Position numbers and translations under genes: made by a program
Part shown: piece after piece, positions 32,639 through 40,134 of the stretch
How positions within the stretch are numbered: the stretch's first letter is position 1
Layout: every line of letters starts with the position of its first letter
Assembly: GCF_002742645.2 (NCBI RefSeq)
Contig: NZ_CP033875.1
Location: forward strand, 3,016,001 to 3,080,000
Reading direction: 5' to 3'
DNA: 64,000 nt
Origin: Caulobacter sp. FWC26
Lineage (GTDB): Bacteria > Pseudomonadota > Alphaproteobacteria > Caulobacterales > Caulobacteraceae
Notes under the pieces: generated by a model
What the model saw: only the letters and a program-made list of their open reading frames with translations
Databases searched by the model: none
What the model was told of the DNA's origin: nothing

Positions 32639-33439
32639 CTATCTCAAACCAAGCGCCATTTTTATCCAGTCTCCTCGGGCCTCTTGCCGCAGGAATGCGA
32701 GACCAGAATCCGGCCAGATTTTCAGGCCATTCCCGACGACGCGGCCCTGCGAGTGATAAAACTTTGCTGCCCATAGCCTTGCAAAGCGGTCATCGAATAC
32801 GCCCTGATCCTTACGCTCCAAGGCAAGTCCAAGGCCAGCAGACAAGTAATCGGCTGCTAGCAGCGCGGCGTGTGAGTCGTCGTGAGCTAGTGGCTCAACC
32901 AAATCTGGGTCAATGTGAGCCCAGGAGGTGTTTGTATTATGTCCCGGCTCATCGCGTAGTCGCCTCAAGTATCCCTGAAACGCATCATATCGAAGACCCT
33001 TTCTTTCAGAGAATACTATTCTAACGCGCGGGTCATTTGCTGGTAGCTTTGCGTGCGTATCGCGGCAGGCAAACGAAATCCGCTCAACAAGGTACTTAGA
33101 GGCGTGAAAATAGAGGTCGCCTGGATTTTCCCGCCACCCATCCTCAATAAGCCCCGGCTTATAGACAGCCACGGCAACCGCTTGGCAGGACCTTGCAGCG
33201 AACGACTCCGTAATTGCCCACTGCTGAGACGGGGAAGATCCCATCTTCTTAAAGGATTTAAACTGCCAATCTTTTGGCTTCCGACAGGCGACACGCGCAT
33301 CTGCAAGCGCAGTGTTATATTGCTCGACGTTTGCGGTTCGGCAAAGCACCGCAGCGATGACAAGAAAGTCGGAAGAACCAGCTTCGAATGAGAAGCCGTC
33401 ACATCCAGATTCATCAATGAAAGCTGTAAAGTCCGCCAT
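32639..33439 (-). CDS. DUF3800-domain protein, IS passenger
   Basis: 266 residues. MADFTAFIDESGCDG places the DUF3800 motif FIDESG at 7-12; the later RIVFSERKG and LLAADYLSAGLGLAL contain the other acidic residues expected of this RNase H-like fold. DUF3800 proteins are often found on mobile elements and beside defence genes, but their activity is unproven. Codon use and GC content differ from the chromosome. Its ATG overlaps, on opposite strands, the ATG of the 61-codon gene (33437-33440). Likely travels with the IS. Confidence 0.82.
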   Translation of the reverse strand: MADFTAFIDESGCDGFSFEAGSSDFLVIAAVLCRTANVEQYNTALADARVACRKPKDWQFKSFKKMGSSPSQQWAITESFAARSCQAVAVAVYKPGLIEDGWRENPGDLYFHASKYLVERISFACRDTHAKLPANDPRVRIVFSERKGLRYDAFQGYLRRLRDEPGHNTNTSWAHIDPDLVEPLAHDDSHAALLAADYLSAGLGLALERKDQGVFDDRFARLWAAKFYHSQGRVVGNGLKIWPDSGLAFLRQEARGDWIKMALGLR

Positions 33440-33623
33440 GAACGACAGCAAAGCCGATCAACCGCAGCTAGACAAGTTCCGCGAACTAGCGCGCCAACTG
33501 GAGTGCGACGAGGACGAGGCGCGCTTTGAGGATCAGGTCAGGAAGATCGCGAGCGCGCCAAAGGTTAACGATGCGCTCGAACCACCAGCGTCCCAACTGG
33601 AAGCGCCCCGTCAAAGACGATGA
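33438..33623 (+). CDS. 61-residue acidic passenger protein
   Basis: The protein reads MNDSKADQPQLDKFRELARQ, then LECDEDEARFEDQVRKIASA and a Pro/Gln/Arg tail. The ELGCDEDEARFDxxVRKIA-type segment is a small helical protein type I have seen repeatedly next to DUF3800 or phage genes. No function is known. Its start overlaps the divergent DUF3800 start by two bases, and its end overlaps the convergent membrane-protein gene by 59 bases, a very compact arrangement. Confidence 0.65.
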   Translation: MNDSKADQPQLDKFRELARQLECDEDEARFEDQVRKIASAPKVNDALEPPASQLEAPRQRR

Positions 33624-34131
33624 TCGCGCTTCGCTGATTAAAATCCTTCACCTCATAACGTGGAAGATTCATATCGGGCGACGAGATGGATAGGTTGTTT
33701 GTCGTGGTCGGCTGGTCAAAGGTGATGAAGAGAGCCGTCATTAAGTGGTCGGCCATCGGCTTTCCCCGCTTTCCGGGTTCCGGCATGGCCTGGGCTATCA
33801 TCAGAAGCGTAAACCAGCGCCAGATATTGTCTGTTTGCAGGCCTGTCGCCGTTCGATTGCCCGCATAGCATTGCAGCCTCAACTCGCTCTCGACGGGAGC
33901 TGCTGGCAAACTTGCGACCGAGCCAGCTTGGGGTATTGGGCGCCACAGACGGTAGACGAACACAGCAATCGCAATCGTCACCAGTGCAAGCGGCGCGTAA
34001 CCCCACCAGGGAGAGGCCAAGAACTGGGGCGCGCCCAACGGCAGGGGAGCCTTCGCGCTAGTGAAGGCGAAGATCATAGCGCCCAACCAGAGCGATACGA
34101 CGCCGAGCCAATCAAGCAGCGTTTTTGGCAA
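33565..34131 (-). CDS. Two-helix membrane protein, IS passenger
   Basis: 188 residues. Two N-terminal membrane helices (LLDWLGVVSLWLGAMIFAF and WWGYAPLALVTIAIAVFVYRLW) are followed by a soluble domain of about 120 residues (YAGNRTATGLQTDNIWRWF... ITFDQPTTTNNLSISSP... SAIIVFDGALPVGTLVVRA). The soluble part faces the cytoplasm if the first loop is outside. It lies inside the IS boundaries and is most likely cargo. No family recognised. Confidence 0.7.
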   Translation of the reverse strand: MPKTLLDWLGVVSLWLGAMIFAFTSAKAPLPLGAPQFLASPWWGYAPLALVTIAIAVFVYRLWRPIPQAGSVASLPAAPVESELRLQCYAGNRTATGLQTDNIWRWFTLLMIAQAMPEPGKRGKPMADHLMTALFITFDQPTTTNNLSISSPDMNLPRYEVKDFNQRSAIIVFDGALPVGTLVVRAHR

Positions 34132-34178
34132 TCAGACCCCCCCGGACAGATCGCTTTTATATCATGCGATTCTGGGAA

Positions 34179-34208
34179 GTTTGCAAAGTATATAGTCACC
34201 GATGTGCT
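34179..34208. repeat. Right terminal inverted repeat and target duplication of the IS1595 element
   Basis: 34179-34200 is the right 22-bp inverted repeat; 34201-34208 is the duplicated target GATGTGCT. Confidence 0.9.
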
Positions 34209-34215
34209 TGATGTT

Positions 34216-34518
34216 TCAGGCCGCACGGCGGCCCAGGAAGGGGTCGTCGCGCAGGGTCTCCCCGAGCAGGCCGCGCCAGTGGACGGCCACGAGTCGCCGC
34301 CGCGCCAAGGCTCGGTTCAGGACTCCGGTTGGGGCAAGCGTCATCACTTCCCAGCCATAGCGCGAGAAGCGATCGCCAAAGTCCGACCAGCGAATGACCC
34401 GCCCGGCAGCGTCCTGACGCCACACGGACTTGTCGCAGCCGGGAATACGCGCGCATCGCTCCCAGGCCTCGACACGCGCCTGCAGGATCAGAAACGGATC
34501 ATGAGCGATACGGGCCAA
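34216..34518 (-). CDS. Degenerate HNH-like small protein
   Basis: 100 residues from TTG 34518, with GGAGG seven bases upstream. The centre (CARIPGCDKSVWRQDAAGRV followed by IRWSDFGDRFSRYGWEV) strongly resembles the N-terminal part of small HNH proteins with VWRxDxxGxxIRxxDYGxRxSxYGWEIDHI, but the next residues are MTLAPTG, not DHI, so the catalytic His is missing. It may be a non-catalytic descendant. The stop lies 15 bases from the right end of the IS element; the gene itself is intact. Role unknown. Confidence 0.6.
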   Translation of the reverse strand: MARIAHDPFLILQARVEAWERCARIPGCDKSVWRQDAAGRVIRWSDFGDRFSRYGWEVMTLAPTGVLNRALARRRLVAVHWRGLLGETLRDDPFLGRRAA

Positions 34519-34853
34519 AAAGGGCCTCCGGAAAAATCTGCGCCATCCTCCGCTTGGGGCGGGACTGAGTCGCGCCCCAGGAGAACGACGACCAGGTTTT
34601 GTGTAATCGCACAGACTGTCCACTAGATGTGGTTGCGGCGCGTTGCCGCGCGACACCCCCTGCGACAGCTCATCGCGCACGACGAAAGCTGTCCCCGCGC
34701 GCAGCCTGGCGCCGGGCCTTGCTCTTCAATCGCTTCTGGAGGTCACGAAACATCGCGCCGGGGCCCGTGGAAAATCACGGCCCCAGCAAAGCGCATCACG
34801 GTTACCCGGCCCGTAACTCGGCCCCGCGACCTATCGCCCCAAGGTGACGTCGG
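34519..34853. other. Intergenic region without a supported gene
   Basis: 335 bases between the HNH-like gene and dcd, both minus strand. Two overlapping plus-strand frames here lack ribosome sites and family signatures and look accidental. A hairpin GGGGCCCGTG/CACGGCCCC (about 34759-34783, one bulge) lies in the middle and could be part of a small RNA or the leader of the downstream gene. I recognise no known RNA family. Confidence 0.4.
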
Positions 34854-35879
34854 CTAGCGCCAAGCCTTGAAATGCTTGGACAATTTCAACCCCTGACGCT
34901 GGTAGTGCGACCCACCTTCGCCGTACAGACGGGCCGGACGCGCCGTCAGCGGTTCATAGACCAGGCGCGCGACCGTCTGGCCGTCCTCCAGCAGGAACGG
35001 CGTTTCGTGGCTGCGGACCTCCAGCACGCCCTTGGAGCCGACGGCGGCGGCCTCCTCGGTGCCGAAGCCGGGATCAAAGAAGCCCGCATAATGGACCCGG
35101 AATTCGCCGACCGACGGGTCGATCGGCGTCATTTCCGCAGCTTCAAGCACCGGGATCTCGATGTCGTCCTTGCTGGCCAGGATGTAGAACTCGCCCGGAT
35201 CCAGCAGCAGCTCGCCGTGGCGGGCCTCCAGCGGCTCCCAGAAGTCCCGCGGGTCGTGGCCGTCCTCGTGGTCGAGATCCACGACCCCCGCGTGCCGACG
35301 ACCTCGGAAGCCGACCACACCGGTCTCGGAGAGAAGATCGACACCGACGCTGCGGGTCGCCAGCTTAGCCGGCTCGCCGCGCTTCAGGCGCAGCTGGTTG
35401 AGCCGCGTACCGGCCCGCACCAGCACCGAAAAGGTCTGCGGCGCGATCTCGATATAGAGCGGCCCCGTATAACCCGCGTCCACGTCGTCGAAGGCCCGGC
35501 TATGGTCGGTCAGCAGGCGCACGAAGACATCCACCCGCCCCGTCGAGCTCTTCGGATTGCCGCGCGCCGACACCGTCATCGGCAGCGCCAGGCGCTCCTG
35601 GATCTCGGCGATGTAGACGCAGCCCTTCTCCAGCACCGCGCCCTTGGTCAGGTCCAGCTCGTGCATGGCCACGTCCCTCAGGCGCTCGGGCACCTTGCGG
35701 TTCAGGCCCGGCAGGAACGAGGCGCGGATACGCCAGGCCCTCGCACCCAGGCGCAAGTCGAGACTGGCGGGCTGCACCTGATCGACGTCGAACGGCGTGG
35801 CGGAGGTGATGGCCTCCTGGGCGATCAGCTCTTCGATGGTCTGGCAGGGCAGAATCCCTGCGGCGTGGGCGTCGGTCAT
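34854..35879 (-). CDS. dcd: 2'-deoxycytidine 5'-triphosphate deaminase, double-length type
   Basis: 341 residues. The dUTPase/DCD fold is present twice: an N-terminal half with VQPASLDLRLGARAWRIRAS and SARGNPKSSTGRVDVFVRLL, and a C-terminal half with LLLDPGEFYILASKDDIEIP and FRVHYAGFFDPGFG. Alphaproteobacteria carry this fused form of dCTP deaminase, which feeds dUTP/dUMP for thymidylate. The catalytic SSTGR signature is in the first half. Start at ATG 35879 (MTDAHAAGILPCQ). It is divergent from metZ. Confidence 0.88.
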   Translation of the reverse strand: MTDAHAAGILPCQTIEELIAQEAITSATPFDVDQVQPASLDLRLGARAWRIRASFLPGLNRKVPERLRDVAMHELDLTKGAVLEKGCVYIAEIQERLALPMTVSARGNPKSSTGRVDVFVRLLTDHSRAFDDVDAGYTGPLYIEIAPQTFSVLVRAGTRLNQLRLKRGEPAKLATRSVGVDLLSETGVVGFRGRRHAGVVDLDHEDGHDPRDFWEPLEARHGELLLDPGEFYILASKDDIEIPVLEAAEMTPIDPSVGEFRVHYAGFFDPGFGTEEAAAVGSKGVLEVRSHETPFLLEDGQTVARLVYEPLTARPARLYGEGGSHYQRQGLKLSKHFKAWR

Positions 35880-36054
35880 CGGCGCGACACTCGCCAAACC
35901 CGCTCGCAAACGCAAGGCGCGAGCGAATACCGCTCGCCTGTCACGGCTCACTTTTCGCCTGTGACAATTCTCTGACGCACCAAAAGGCGTTCTGGCTTGA
36001 CCCGGCCCCCTCCCCCGCTCCTTATGCGCGCGTTTTTGCGTAGGAGACTGGGCC

Positions 36055-37239
36055 GTGGCCGAGAACCCGAAGGACTGGGATGTCGCGACGAAATTGATCC
36101 GGGGTGGGATCGCGCGCTCGCAGTTCATGGAGACCGCCGAGGCGCTCTATCTGACCCAGGGCTTCACCTACGACAGCGCCGAAGGCGCCGACCGCCGCTT
36201 CGCCGGCGAGGACCCCGGCTTCGTCTATTCGCGGTTCAACAACCCGACCGTCAAGATGTTCGAGGACCGCCTAGCCCTACTGGAAGGCGCCGAGGTGTGC
36301 CGCGCCCAGGCTACCGGCATGGCCTCGATCCATGCCGCGCTGATGGGCCTTGTCCGCGCCGGCGATCACGTGGTGGCCGGCCGGGCCCTGTTCGGCTCCT
36401 GCCGCTGGATCGTCAGCGAGTGGTTGCCGCGCTTCGGCATTGAGACCACCTTTGTCGACGCGACCGATCCCAAGGCCTGGGAAGCGGCGATGCGCCCCAA
36501 CACCAAGGCGGTGCTGGTCGAAACGCCGTCGAACCCGGTGCTGGAGATCACCGACATCCGCGCCGTGTCGGAACTGGCCCATGCGGTCGGGGCCAAGGTC
36601 ATTGTCGACAACGTCTTCGCCACCCCGATCTTCCAGAAGCCGCTGGAGCTGGGCGCCGACGTCGTCGTCTATTCGGCGACCAAGCATATCGACGGCCAGG
36701 GGCGGGTGCTGGGCGGAGCCATCTTGACCAGCGAGGCGATCAACGAGGAATTCTACCGCGACAGCCTGCGCCACACCGGCCCTTCGCTGTCGCCGTTCAA
36801 CGCCTGGGTGATGCTGAAGGGTCTGGAGACCCTGGATCTGCGCGTCCGTCGCCAGGCCGACAGCGCGTTCGCGCTGGCCAATGTCATCGCCGAACACAAG
36901 AAGGTCCAGTCGGTCCTTTATCCGTTCCGCCCCGACCACCCCGGCCACAACGTCGCCAAGGCGCAGATGACCGGCGGCGGCACCGTGATCGCCCTGGACC
37001 TCGGCAGCCGCGAAGCCGCCTTCAAGTTCCTGAACGCGCTGGAGATCGTCGACATCTCGAACAATCTCGGCGACGCCAAGTCGATGGCGACCCATCCGCC
37101 GACCACCACCCACCGCTCGGTGCCGGAAGCCGACCGCCCGTCGCTGGGCGTCACCGAGGGCGGCGTGCGCCTCTCGGTCGGCCTGGAAAGCGTGGAAGAC
37201 CTCAAGCGGGACGTGATCCGTGCGCTCGATCAGGCGTGA
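36055..37239 (+). CDS. metZ: O-succinylhomoserine sulfhydrylase
   Basis: 394 residues, Cys/Met-metabolism PLP enzyme. The PLP lysine is K210 in VVYSATKHIDGQGRVLGG; YSRFNNPTVKMFEDRLALLE and VETPSNPVLEITDI are family motifs. The GQGRVLGG continuation points to MetZ, which makes homocysteine directly from O-succinylhomoserine and sulfide, rather than to cystathionine gamma-synthase. It starts with GTG. The 175-base upstream region contains no SAM riboswitch that I can fit. Confidence 0.9.
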   Translation: MAENPKDWDVATKLIRGGIARSQFMETAEALYLTQGFTYDSAEGADRRFAGEDPGFVYSRFNNPTVKMFEDRLALLEGAEVCRAQATGMASIHAALMGLVRAGDHVVAGRALFGSCRWIVSEWLPRFGIETTFVDATDPKAWEAAMRPNTKAVLVETPSNPVLEITDIRAVSELAHAVGAKVIVDNVFATPIFQKPLELGADVVVYSATKHIDGQGRVLGGAILTSEAINEEFYRDSLRHTGPSLSPFNAWVMLKGLETLDLRVRRQADSAFALANVIAEHKKVQSVLYPFRPDHPGHNVAKAQMTGGGTVIALDLGSREAAFKFLNALEIVDISNNLGDAKSMATHPPTTTHRSVPEADRPSLGVTEGGVRLSVGLESVEDLKRDVIRALDQA

Positions 37240-37252
37240 GACCTCCCCGCCC

Positions 37253-37684
37253 ATGCACCGCATGAGACGCCGCAGAGGCGGCGACAGCGCCGCCTACGAA
37301 GCCCGCACGCGCGACATCGTCGTGCGCGTGTTTCCCGCCTATGCGGCCGAGGAATCCTCGCCCGAGCAGGGGCTTTATCTGTGGTCCTACACCGTCGAGA
37401 TCGAGAACCACGGCGACGAGACGGTCACCCTGATCGCACGGCGCTGGATAATCACCGACGCCTTCAACCGCGTGAACGAGGTCGAGGGCAGCGGCGTCGT
37501 CGGCGAACAGCCCGAGCTGAAGCCCCGCGAGGCGTTCCGCTACGTCTCGAACTGCCCCCTCCCCACGCCGTCCGGCGCCATGCGGGGCAGCTACCAGATG
37601 GTCAACGACGCCGGCGAGCTGTTCGACGTCGAGATCCCGGAGTTCTCGCTGCACCTACCGGGCGCGGCGATGAGGATGCACTGA
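37253..37684 (+). CDS. apaG: Co2+/Mg2+ efflux-associated protein ApaG
   Basis: 143 residues. The ApaG (DUF525) domain is a fibronectin-like beta sandwich: YLWSYTVEIENHGDETVTLI, RRWIITDAFNRVNEVEGSGV, VGEQPELKPREAFRYVS and the AMRGSYQMVNDAGELFDVEI strand pair. The N-terminus is about 15 residues longer than in E. coli and Arg-rich; ATG 37262 is an alternative start. The molecular function of ApaG is unresolved. It begins 14 bases after metZ and is likely cotranscribed. Confidence 0.9.
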   Translation: MHRMRRRRGGDSAAYEARTRDIVVRVFPAYAAEESSPEQGLYLWSYTVEIENHGDETVTLIARRWIITDAFNRVNEVEGSGVVGEQPELKPREAFRYVSNCPLPTPSGAMRGSYQMVNDAGELFDVEIPEFSLHLPGAAMRMH

Positions 37685-37833
37685 GGCAGTTGAAACTAAC
37701 GTGCTTCGGTGCCGTTCACCCGGGCTGATCGCACCCGGCGCGATCTAACGATACTCCCTGCCTTCTCATCCGCCTGGCGATCCCGCGACGGAGAATTCGC
37801 GCGTCCCGTGTTTCAGCGCGCACGCCCCAAAAT

Positions 37834-37876
37834 ACAACCATAAGGTAAATATATACCGTATCCGTACTATGGTTGT
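37834..37876. promoter_or_regulatory. AT-rich inverted repeats upstream of the XRE gene
   Basis: ACAACCATA (37834-37842) and TATGGTTGT (37868-37876) are perfect 9-bp complements; between them GGTA...TACC (37844-37857) makes a second, shorter palindrome. The block is strongly AT-rich inside GC-rich DNA and lies about 60 bases upstream of the XRE regulator, consistent with an operator/promoter for that gene. Confidence 0.55.
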
Positions 37877-37937
37877 TCTTACCACACTCGGCGCGGCGCG
37901 ACCCCCGAACGGTCTCGCCCTTTGAGCGGCAGGGGGG

Positions 37938-38276
37938 ATGGAGTCCAGAGGAGATCGGCTGAGCCGCGCCATCAAGGATAGGGGAATATCCAAGATGATG
38001 GCCTTGGCCATGGACCTGGACGTGCACGAGAGCGCCATCAGCCGCTGGCGCAAGGGCGCCCCCATGTCCCTGGAGCACGCCGCGCGGCTCTCCGAGGTGC
38101 TGAACATCTCCCTGGACTGGCTGGTGTTGGGTCGGGGGGAGATGGACGCGCACAAGGCCGAAAGTCTTGCGCGGGAGGAGTACGAGCTGGTCCGCCTCTC
38201 GCGTGGCCTAAGGCGCAGCGCGGTTCGCCGACTCGTCTCCTTCTTACAAGATCTAAGCCCACCCATTCAGAATTGA
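37938..38276 (+). CDS. XRE-family DNA-binding regulator
   Basis: 112 residues. The N-terminal HTH is unusual: DRLSRAIKDRGISKMMALAM, then DLDVHESAISRWRKGAPMSL (recognition helix) and EHAARLSEVLNISLDWLVLG, the phage-repressor arrangement. The C-terminal 40 residues are Arg-rich and helical, probably a dimerisation segment. AT-rich inverted repeats just upstream suggest autoregulation. The gene directly precedes the beta protein and the peptidase-like gene and may control them. ATG 37938 follows GGGGG. Confidence 0.82.
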   Translation: MESRGDRLSRAIKDRGISKMMALAMDLDVHESAISRWRKGAPMSLEHAARLSEVLNISLDWLVLGRGEMDAHKAESLAREEYELVRLSRGLRRSAVRRLVSFLQDLSPPIQN

Positions 38277-38376
38277 TCTACGCGCAATTTTAACAATAAC
38301 CACTTGCGCGTCACGCAATTCGCGTCACCTACCACGAATTTCAAGCATCAATATTATCTCCAAATCGGCGGCTCGC

Positions 38377-38400
38377 GATCACTTCACTTGCGAAGTGATC
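38377..38400. promoter_or_regulatory. Perfect hairpin/operator before the 220-aa beta protein
   Basis: GATCACTTC (38377-38385) and GAAGTGATC (38392-38400) are perfect complements with a 6-base spacer, ending 41 bases before the next start codon. There is no following T-run, so an operator or 5' UTR structure is more likely than a terminator. Confidence 0.5.
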
Positions 38401-38441
38401 AGATCATTTGGCCAATACCGATTTAAACGGAGAAATACACA

Positions 38442-39104
38442 ATGGCGACCTACACGATCAAGATCTTCAACCAGTCGACCATCAACAAGGCCTATACCGT
38501 TTTCCAGCAACCGCCGTTGGTCACGGCGAATGGCGGCTCGCCGACGATCTTCGCCAACGCCTGGCGGACCTTCCCGCTGCTGACGAACAACGGCTTCAAC
38601 ACTCTCACCTACACCGAGACCACCTACGCGTACTGGGCGCAGCCGCCTGGCGTCAGCGCCGGGGTTACGGTCGACTCCGGCGGCGTGTTGGAACTCGACA
38701 CCGCCACCAAGGACACCACGTCCTTCGTCTACGGGGAGGATAGCGGCAAGCAGACCGGGTTCCTGCCAAAGACCAGCCCTGGTACGGCGCAGAACGGCTC
38801 GTTCCAGATTCTGACCGGCACCGACTTCACGCCGGCCAACAACCTGGTTCTCGGTCTGGCTAGCGACAACGGCAGCGGGATTCCGTCGCCCGTGGCGACC
38901 TTCGCCGCTGCGCCGAATGAAAGCTACAACATCACGCCGATCGTGCAGTTCTACGTCGCCGACGGGGCCTTCACCGAGGGACAGATCGTCGACGTGACCA
39001 CCGTCTCGAACGCCAGCGCCTCGATCGACTTCACCGGCACGTCGTTCACGACGGCGGTTGTCGAGCAGCGCCCCAACGGCGCGTTCATCGTCACCTACAG
39101 CTGA
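38442..39104 (+). CDS. Cysteine-free beta-rich protein of unknown function
   Basis: 220 residues, no signal peptide, no membrane helix and no cysteine. It starts MATYTIKIFNQSTINKAYTV and continues FQQPP, NAWRTFPLL, TYTETTYAYWAQPPGVSAGV; Thr, Asn, Ser, Gly and aromatic residues dominate and the pattern of alternating hydrophobics implies a beta-sandwich. I recall similar proteins in scattered bacteria and fungi (x-Asn-x-Ser...Tyr-x-Val-Phe-Gln start) without known function. CGGAG precedes the ATG. It sits between the XRE regulator and a peptidase-like gene, suggesting a shared role. Could be a secreted or aggregation-type structural protein; not established. Confidence 0.75.
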   Translation: MATYTIKIFNQSTINKAYTVFQQPPLVTANGGSPTIFANAWRTFPLLTNNGFNTLTYTETTYAYWAQPPGVSAGVTVDSGGVLELDTATKDTTSFVYGEDSGKQTGFLPKTSPGTAQNGSFQILTGTDFTPANNLVLGLASDNGSGIPSPVATFAAAPNESYNITPIVQFYVADGAFTEGQIVDVTTVSNASASIDFTGTSFTTAVVEQRPNGAFIVTYS

Positions 39105-39232
39105 CGGATTCCAAGGCGCGCCGCCCCCCCGCCCTGCGCGCCTTGCGATCCGAGCGGCGCGGCGAGCCGCACTGCACAAGCGCGGCTCGCCGATGCCTGC
39201 CCTTTCCCCTTTTTCCAACTCGGAGACACCAT

Positions 39233-40090
39233 ATGTCCTCTCCCCAGAACAGCGCGCCCCTGGATGGGTGCACCACCATCGACGCGGCGAAGGGCGACCT
39301 TGCGCTCCAGGCCGCGCGCGATGCCAATCCTAACGCTCCCGGCAATTCCACAACGAAGGAGGCCGTCGACAATCTTCTCCTGTGCGAGAGCAAGCGGCCC
39401 AAGATCGGTCCAGCCAACCTCGTCGGCCACGGTTGCGAAGGCGACATCGACACGGGCAAGGACGTCGGCCAATGCATCACGTCCAAGAACACGCTCGTGT
39501 GGACGCCCCACCTGGAAAACCTCAAGGGCCACGTCAGCGAGCTCTTCCTGTTCGGCTGCAGCGTCGGCGCCGGCGTTGACGGAGCGGCGTTGCTGCACCA
39601 GATCGCCCAAGTGATCGATGCGCCGGTGAGCGCCCCCACCGGCCTCGTCTCTTTCACCGCCACGGGGTATAAGCTCCAACCCGGCGCTGTCTGGCAGACC
39701 GCAACCCCAGACAAACAGCCCCTGCATATCGATCCGCCGCCTCATGGGGGTCCGCACGCCATGGTCCAAGCGTCCAACGGTTCGAACGCTTCTAGCCTCA
39801 TCCAACATGCGGAATACACGCCGAAGGGCGACGGGCCGCCCGCCCCCGAGCATGTCTCTCTGGCCCTGGCTAAGGAGGTTCTCTGGGACCAGCCCATCTC
39901 TATCGAAGGCGAGCTTCTCGCCAAGGTTACCGGCCATCTGGTAGCCCATCTGGCGCACCCCGGCCGAGCTCACGAGGTCCGGTCGCTCATCGTCTACAAT
40001 CACGCGGTCCTCGAGGACCTCGCGACCAAGACCTACTATCACGCGACCCCCGAGTTCAGGCGCATAGCGCGAGCTCTGATCGACGCATAG
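39233..40090 (+). CDS. Protein with DUF4347/clan-CD-peptidase-like domain
   Basis: 285 residues. NLVGHGCEGDIDTG (His66-Gly67) followed 40 residues later by ELFLFGCSVGAGVDGAALLH (Cys109) and then APVSAPTGLVSF reproduces the order strand-HisGly...strand-Cys seen in clan CD proteins (caspase, gingipain, CHAT, C80 peptidases) and in the DUF4347 domain. So a cysteine peptidase or self-processing fold is possible, though catalysis is unproven. The C-terminal 130 residues are soluble with no motif. No signal peptide. Start ATG 39233 has CGGAGACACC upstream. A strong terminator follows. Confidence 0.72.
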   Translation: MSSPQNSAPLDGCTTIDAAKGDLALQAARDANPNAPGNSTTKEAVDNLLLCESKRPKIGPANLVGHGCEGDIDTGKDVGQCITSKNTLVWTPHLENLKGHVSELFLFGCSVGAGVDGAALLHQIAQVIDAPVSAPTGLVSFTATGYKLQPGAVWQTATPDKQPLHIDPPPHGGPHAMVQASNGSNASSLIQHAEYTPKGDGPPAPEHVSLALAKEVLWDQPISIEGELLAKVTGHLVAHLAHPGRAHEVRSLIVYNHAVLEDLATKTYYHATPEFRRIARALIDA

Positions 40091-40099
40091 CAGAGAAAA

Positions 40100-40123
40100 G
40101 AAGGCGGCCCCTGGGCCGCCTTC
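40100..40123. terminator. Bidirectional hairpin terminator
   Basis: GAAGGCGGCCC (40100-40110) pairs with GGGCCGCCTTC (40113-40123), an almost loopless perfect stem between the peptidase-like gene and the convergent hslO stop. Confidence 0.8.
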
Positions 40124-40134
40124 GATCGTATAAG

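Larger units (their letters stand above)
31432..34200 (+). mobile_element. IS1595-family insertion element with passenger genes
   Basis: The 2769-bp element is delimited by 22-bp terminal inverted repeats (GGCGATTATATACTTTGCAA on the left, GGTGACTATATACTTTGCAA read inward on the right; only two mismatches) and flanked by an identical 8-bp duplication, GATGTGCT, at 31424-31431 and 34201-34208. An 8-bp duplication fits the IS1595 family. The left third encodes the transposase; the rest carries a DUF3800 gene, a 61-codon gene and a two-helix membrane-protein gene. GC content of the passenger part is clearly below the chromosome. It landed just after the stop of the HNH-like gene without breaking any gene. 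Confidence 0.92.

Noticed and set aside
34599..34857. Two overlapping plus-strand frames in the dcd upstream gap
   Set aside because: No ribosome sites, basic/Pro-rich shadow-like composition and no family match.
35880..36054. Possible SAM riboswitch before metZ
   Set aside because: metZ genes in alphaproteobacteria often have SAM-II, but I could not fit the pseudoknot or conserved bases in this leader.
36277..37263. 328-residue frame opposite metZ
   Set aside because: Shadow frame; metZ motifs are clear on the plus strand.
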